DNA of 63,178 nt from Rhodospirillaceae bacterium (GTDB taxonomy: Bacteria > Pseudomonadota > Alphaproteobacteria > Rhodospirillales > UBA2165): positions 1 through 63,178 of the forward strand of contig PBNV01000063.1 in NCBI GenBank assembly GCA_002723345.1. Direction: 5' to 3'. The notes below the pieces were generated by a model. It did not search any database, had not been told where the DNA came from, and saw only the letters and a program-made list of their open reading frames with translations. The position numbers and the translations under genes are program-made. The stretch's first letter is position 1, and every line of letters begins with the position of its first letter. Positions 61,033-63,178 of the stretch are shown piece after piece.

Positions 61033-63178
61033 TTAGTGGAAATCCCGCGATGTGGGGAAAAGCCGACCGACTGTCTTATCATCAGATACCGGGACGCTTC
61101 CTGATGTCAGATAACTGAGACGGTGGGAATAGTCGACTAGTGTCTCAGAAACGATATGTGTGACAATACCCTCGCGCTGAACTTGTCCCCGAACACCGAT
61201 CAGGCGGCCGCCCAAAACTACCTGCCGAAAGTTCTCCATCCTGTCGGGCCAAATAATTAGATTAGCGACCCCGGTTTCATCTTCAATCGTAATGAAAGTT
61301 ATACCTTTTGCACTGCCGGGACGCTGACGGATAAGCACGATGCCTGCGACGTCAACGGTGTTACCCACAGCAATATCTGCCAATGTGACGCAGGGAGTAA
61401 CCCCTTCTGCGTCGAAGCGAGAGCGCAATAAGGCCATTGGATGGGCTTTGAGAGACAGCTTAATGGAGAGATAATCGTCTATAACTTGCTCGCCGATCTG
61501 CATTTTGGGAAGCGTTACCGCAGGCTCCGGGCGGGCGTCACCGCTGGAAAGTTGCTGAAAGAGAGGGAGGGCTGGCGCATCGGCGAGCCCTTTGACAGCC
61601 CATAATGCCTGGCGTCGGTCGAGACCCAGTGATTGAAAGGCATCTGCACGGGCAAGCCGTTCGAGGGCTGAGCGCTTTAACCCGGTCCGTTCTTGTAGCT
61701 CACTAATGTCCCTGTATGTACTTGCTCGGGCCCGGGTTTTTACAAGAACAGTGGCCTCCTCCTCCCGTAGCCCCCTGATCAGCCTCAGTCCAAGCCGAAG
61801 AACAGTCTTAGCGTCGTCTTCATGGCGCCATTGAGGCGCGGGTGGACACTGGAATGGGCGCAGGTCAGTCATACCAGTAACAGGGGGGGGCGCTACCGTT
61901 TCCAGTGTGCAGTCCCAGGCGCTGTCATTGACGTCTGGTTCACGCACTTCCACACCATGATCGCGGGCATCCCGCACGAGTTGGGCAGGTTTGTAAAAGC
62001 CCATTGGCTGACTGTTCAGAATGGCTGCGCTAAAAGCGGCGGGATAATGGCACTTCAACCACGCGGACACGTAAACCAGCAACGCGAAACTGGCGGCGTG
62101 GGATTCAGGAAATCCGTAGTCACTGAAACCCTCGATTTGTTTGAAGCACTGTTCGGCGAAGTCTAGTTCGTAACCGTTGGTAATCATGCCATCGATGAAA
62201 CGTTCCTTGTATAGGGGCAAGGTACCGTTGCGGCGAAATGTAGCCATGGCCCGGCGCAGGCCATCTGCTTCTCCCGGTGTAAAACCGGCGGCAACAATCG
62301 CTATTTTCATTGCCTGCTCTTGAAACAAAGGCACGCCTAGGGTTTTGTGGAGCACTTCCTTTAGATCCTTGCTTGGATAAAAGACTTTTTCCTTGCCATC
62401 CCGGCGGCGGAGATAGGGATGTACCATATCTCCCTGGATCGGGCCCGGGCGCACGATGGCTACCTCAATTACCAAATCGTAATAGGTGCGGGGTTTGAGG
62501 CGTGGCAGCATGCTCATCTGGGCCCGGCTTTCGACCTGAAAGACACCCACTGAGTCACCGGCACACAGCATGTCATAAGTTTCTTTGTCTCCCTGGGGGA
62601 TGTTGGCAAGAGTGAGTTTCCGACCGTGGTGCTGTTCGATAAAATCGAAGGCGCGGCGGATGCAAGTCAGCATGCCAAGTGATAACACATCGACTTTAAG
62701 GATGCCGAGGGCATCCAGGTCATTTTTATCCCATTCGATAACTGTACGGTCTTGCATAGCGGCATTGCCAATTGGCACAACCGTGTCCAATGGTCCTTTT
62801 GTGATAACGAAACCACCTGTATGCTGACTCAAGTGGCGCGGGAAACCGACAATTTGCTGGGTGAGGTCAAGGACAAGTCGAAGCATAGGGTCTGCAGGAT
62901 CCAGGCCGACTTCCCGGATATTATCCTCATCCATGTCAATACTGCTTGATCTTCTCCAGGCGACGGCAGAGGACAAGGCTTGAATGGTATCTTCTGTTAG
63001 ACCCATGACCTTGCCAACTTCCCTGAACGCGCTTTTAGCGCGGTACGTGATATGCGTTGCCGTTATTCCCGATCGATCCCGGCCATATTTCGCGTAAATA
63101 TACTGGATAACCTCTTCTCGACGTTCGTGCTCAAAATCCACATCAATGTCTGGTGGTTCGTCTCGTTCCGTGCTTACA
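61033..63178 (-). CDS. dnaE2: DnaE2 error-prone DNA polymerase, 5' end missing
   Basis: The frame is open to the right edge of the window, where it reads ERDEPPDIDVDFEHERRE. Two catalytic aspartates are in PDIDVDF, and the third is in LGILKVDVLSLG. EHERREEV is characteristic of DnaE2 and differs from the replicative DnaE. The C-terminus carries a helix-hairpin-helix region and an OB-fold domain (DVAGIVLIRQRPGSAKG), ending without a tau-binding tail. DnaE2 works with ImuA/ImuB in damage-induced mutagenesis; those genes would lie outside the window. About 710 residues are present and the PHP domain is missing. Confidence 0.95.
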   Translation of the reverse strand, partial: VSTERDEPPDIDVDFEHERREEVIQYIYAKYGRDRSGITATHITYRAKSAFREVGKVMGLTEDTIQALSSAVAWRRSSSIDMDEDNIREVGLDPADPMLRLVLDLTQQIVGFPRHLSQHTGGFVITKGPLDTVVPIGNAAMQDRTVIEWDKNDLDALGILKVDVLSLGMLTCIRRAFDFIEQHHGRKLTLANIPQGDKETYDMLCAGDSVGVFQVESRAQMSMLPRLKPRTYYDLVIEVAIVRPGPIQGDMVHPYLRRRDGKEKVFYPSKDLKEVLHKTLGVPLFQEQAMKIAIVAAGFTPGEADGLRRAMATFRRNGTLPLYKERFIDGMITNGYELDFAEQCFKQIEGFSDYGFPESHAASFALLVYVSAWLKCHYPAAFSAAILNSQPMGFYKPAQLVRDARDHGVEVREPDVNDSAWDCTLETVAPPPVTGMTDLRPFQCPPAPQWRHEDDAKTVLRLGLRLIRGLREEEATVLVKTRARASTYRDISELQERTGLKRSALERLARADAFQSLGLDRRQALWAVKGLADAPALPLFQQLSSGDARPEPAVTLPKMQIGEQVIDDYLSIKLSLKAHPMALLRSRFDAEGVTPCVTLADIAVGNTVDVAGIVLIRQRPGSAKGITFITIEDETGVANLIIWPDRMENFRQVVLGGRLIGVRGQVQREGIVTHIVSETLVDYSHRLSYLTSGSVPVSDDKTVGRLFPTSRDFH

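Overview
The window looks like a chromosomal piece of a sulfur-oxidising, probably marine alphaproteobacterium. This is inferred from a soxBCD-cytochrome-soxF cluster, an NDUFS4-like complex I subunit gene, an SDHAF4/DUF1674 gene, DnaE2, ModABC and many catabolic oxygenases and molybdenum hydroxylases. Base composition is moderate. No rRNA, CRISPR array, transposase or integrase is visible. Two tRNAs are present: Pro-TGG and Arg-TCT.

Layout. 1-5.7 kb: sox thiosulfate/sulfide oxidation genes, closed by a strong terminator. 5.7-7.0 kb: a structured RNA candidate, a small protein gene with a conserved leader, an SDHAF4-type gene and a dead alcohol dehydrogenase fragment. 7-13.2 kb: cytosine-deaminase-like amidohydrolase, TauD-type dioxygenase, VOC protein, tRNA-Pro, and a glutamine-synthetase-like plus Rieske oxygenase pair. 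13.3-18.4 kb: complex I subunit, tRNA-Arg, then about 4 kb of tiny genes, broken tiny genes, hairpins and minus-strand terminators. This stretch holds an inverted second copy of the structured RNA and two further relatives of the small protein at 6.3 kb. 18.5-28 kb: arylsulfotransferase-like gene split by an amber stop, two isopenicillin-N-synthase-like oxygenases, an IorAB-like molybdenum hydroxylase, MAPEG, cupin, quinone reductase and upp. 28-38 kb: frameshifted methyltransferase, tandem CocE-type hydrolases, XRE-cupin regulator and a CoxMSL-like molybdenum hydroxylase operon. 38.5-43 kb: a four-gene MalEFGK-like ABC importer. 43-46.8 kb: YCII protein, modABC, hisI. 47-56 kb: acyl-CoA ligase, a compact sulfur amino acid operon (cysK-like, sseA-like, two metC-like), NUDIX, rhodanese and prpE-like ligase. 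56-63 kb: a deiodinase-like selenoprotein, LysR regulator, frameshifted luciferase-like monooxygenase, cupin, MFS exporter and a partial dnaE2.

How the genes fit together. SoxCD and two molybdenum hydroxylases all need molybdenum cofactor, and a complete molybdate importer sits in the same window. The sox genes and the cysteine/mercaptopyruvate/rhodanese genes both move reduced sulfur. Small hydrolases, 2-oxoglutarate oxygenases and the ABC importer point to use of diverse dissolved organic compounds.

The two most unusual signals are these. First, there is an in-frame UGA inside a SYT-UGA-PPF motif at 56.4 kb, followed by a bacterial SECIS-like hairpin; this makes a selenocysteine protein that ordinary gene calling splits in two. 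Second, a repeated small-protein family and structured-RNA family are spread over 5.9-17.5 kb, with conserved leaders, inverted copies and decayed copies. Several genes carry a single disabling change (amber stop, one-base shifts in homopolymers), which may be real decay or sequence error.
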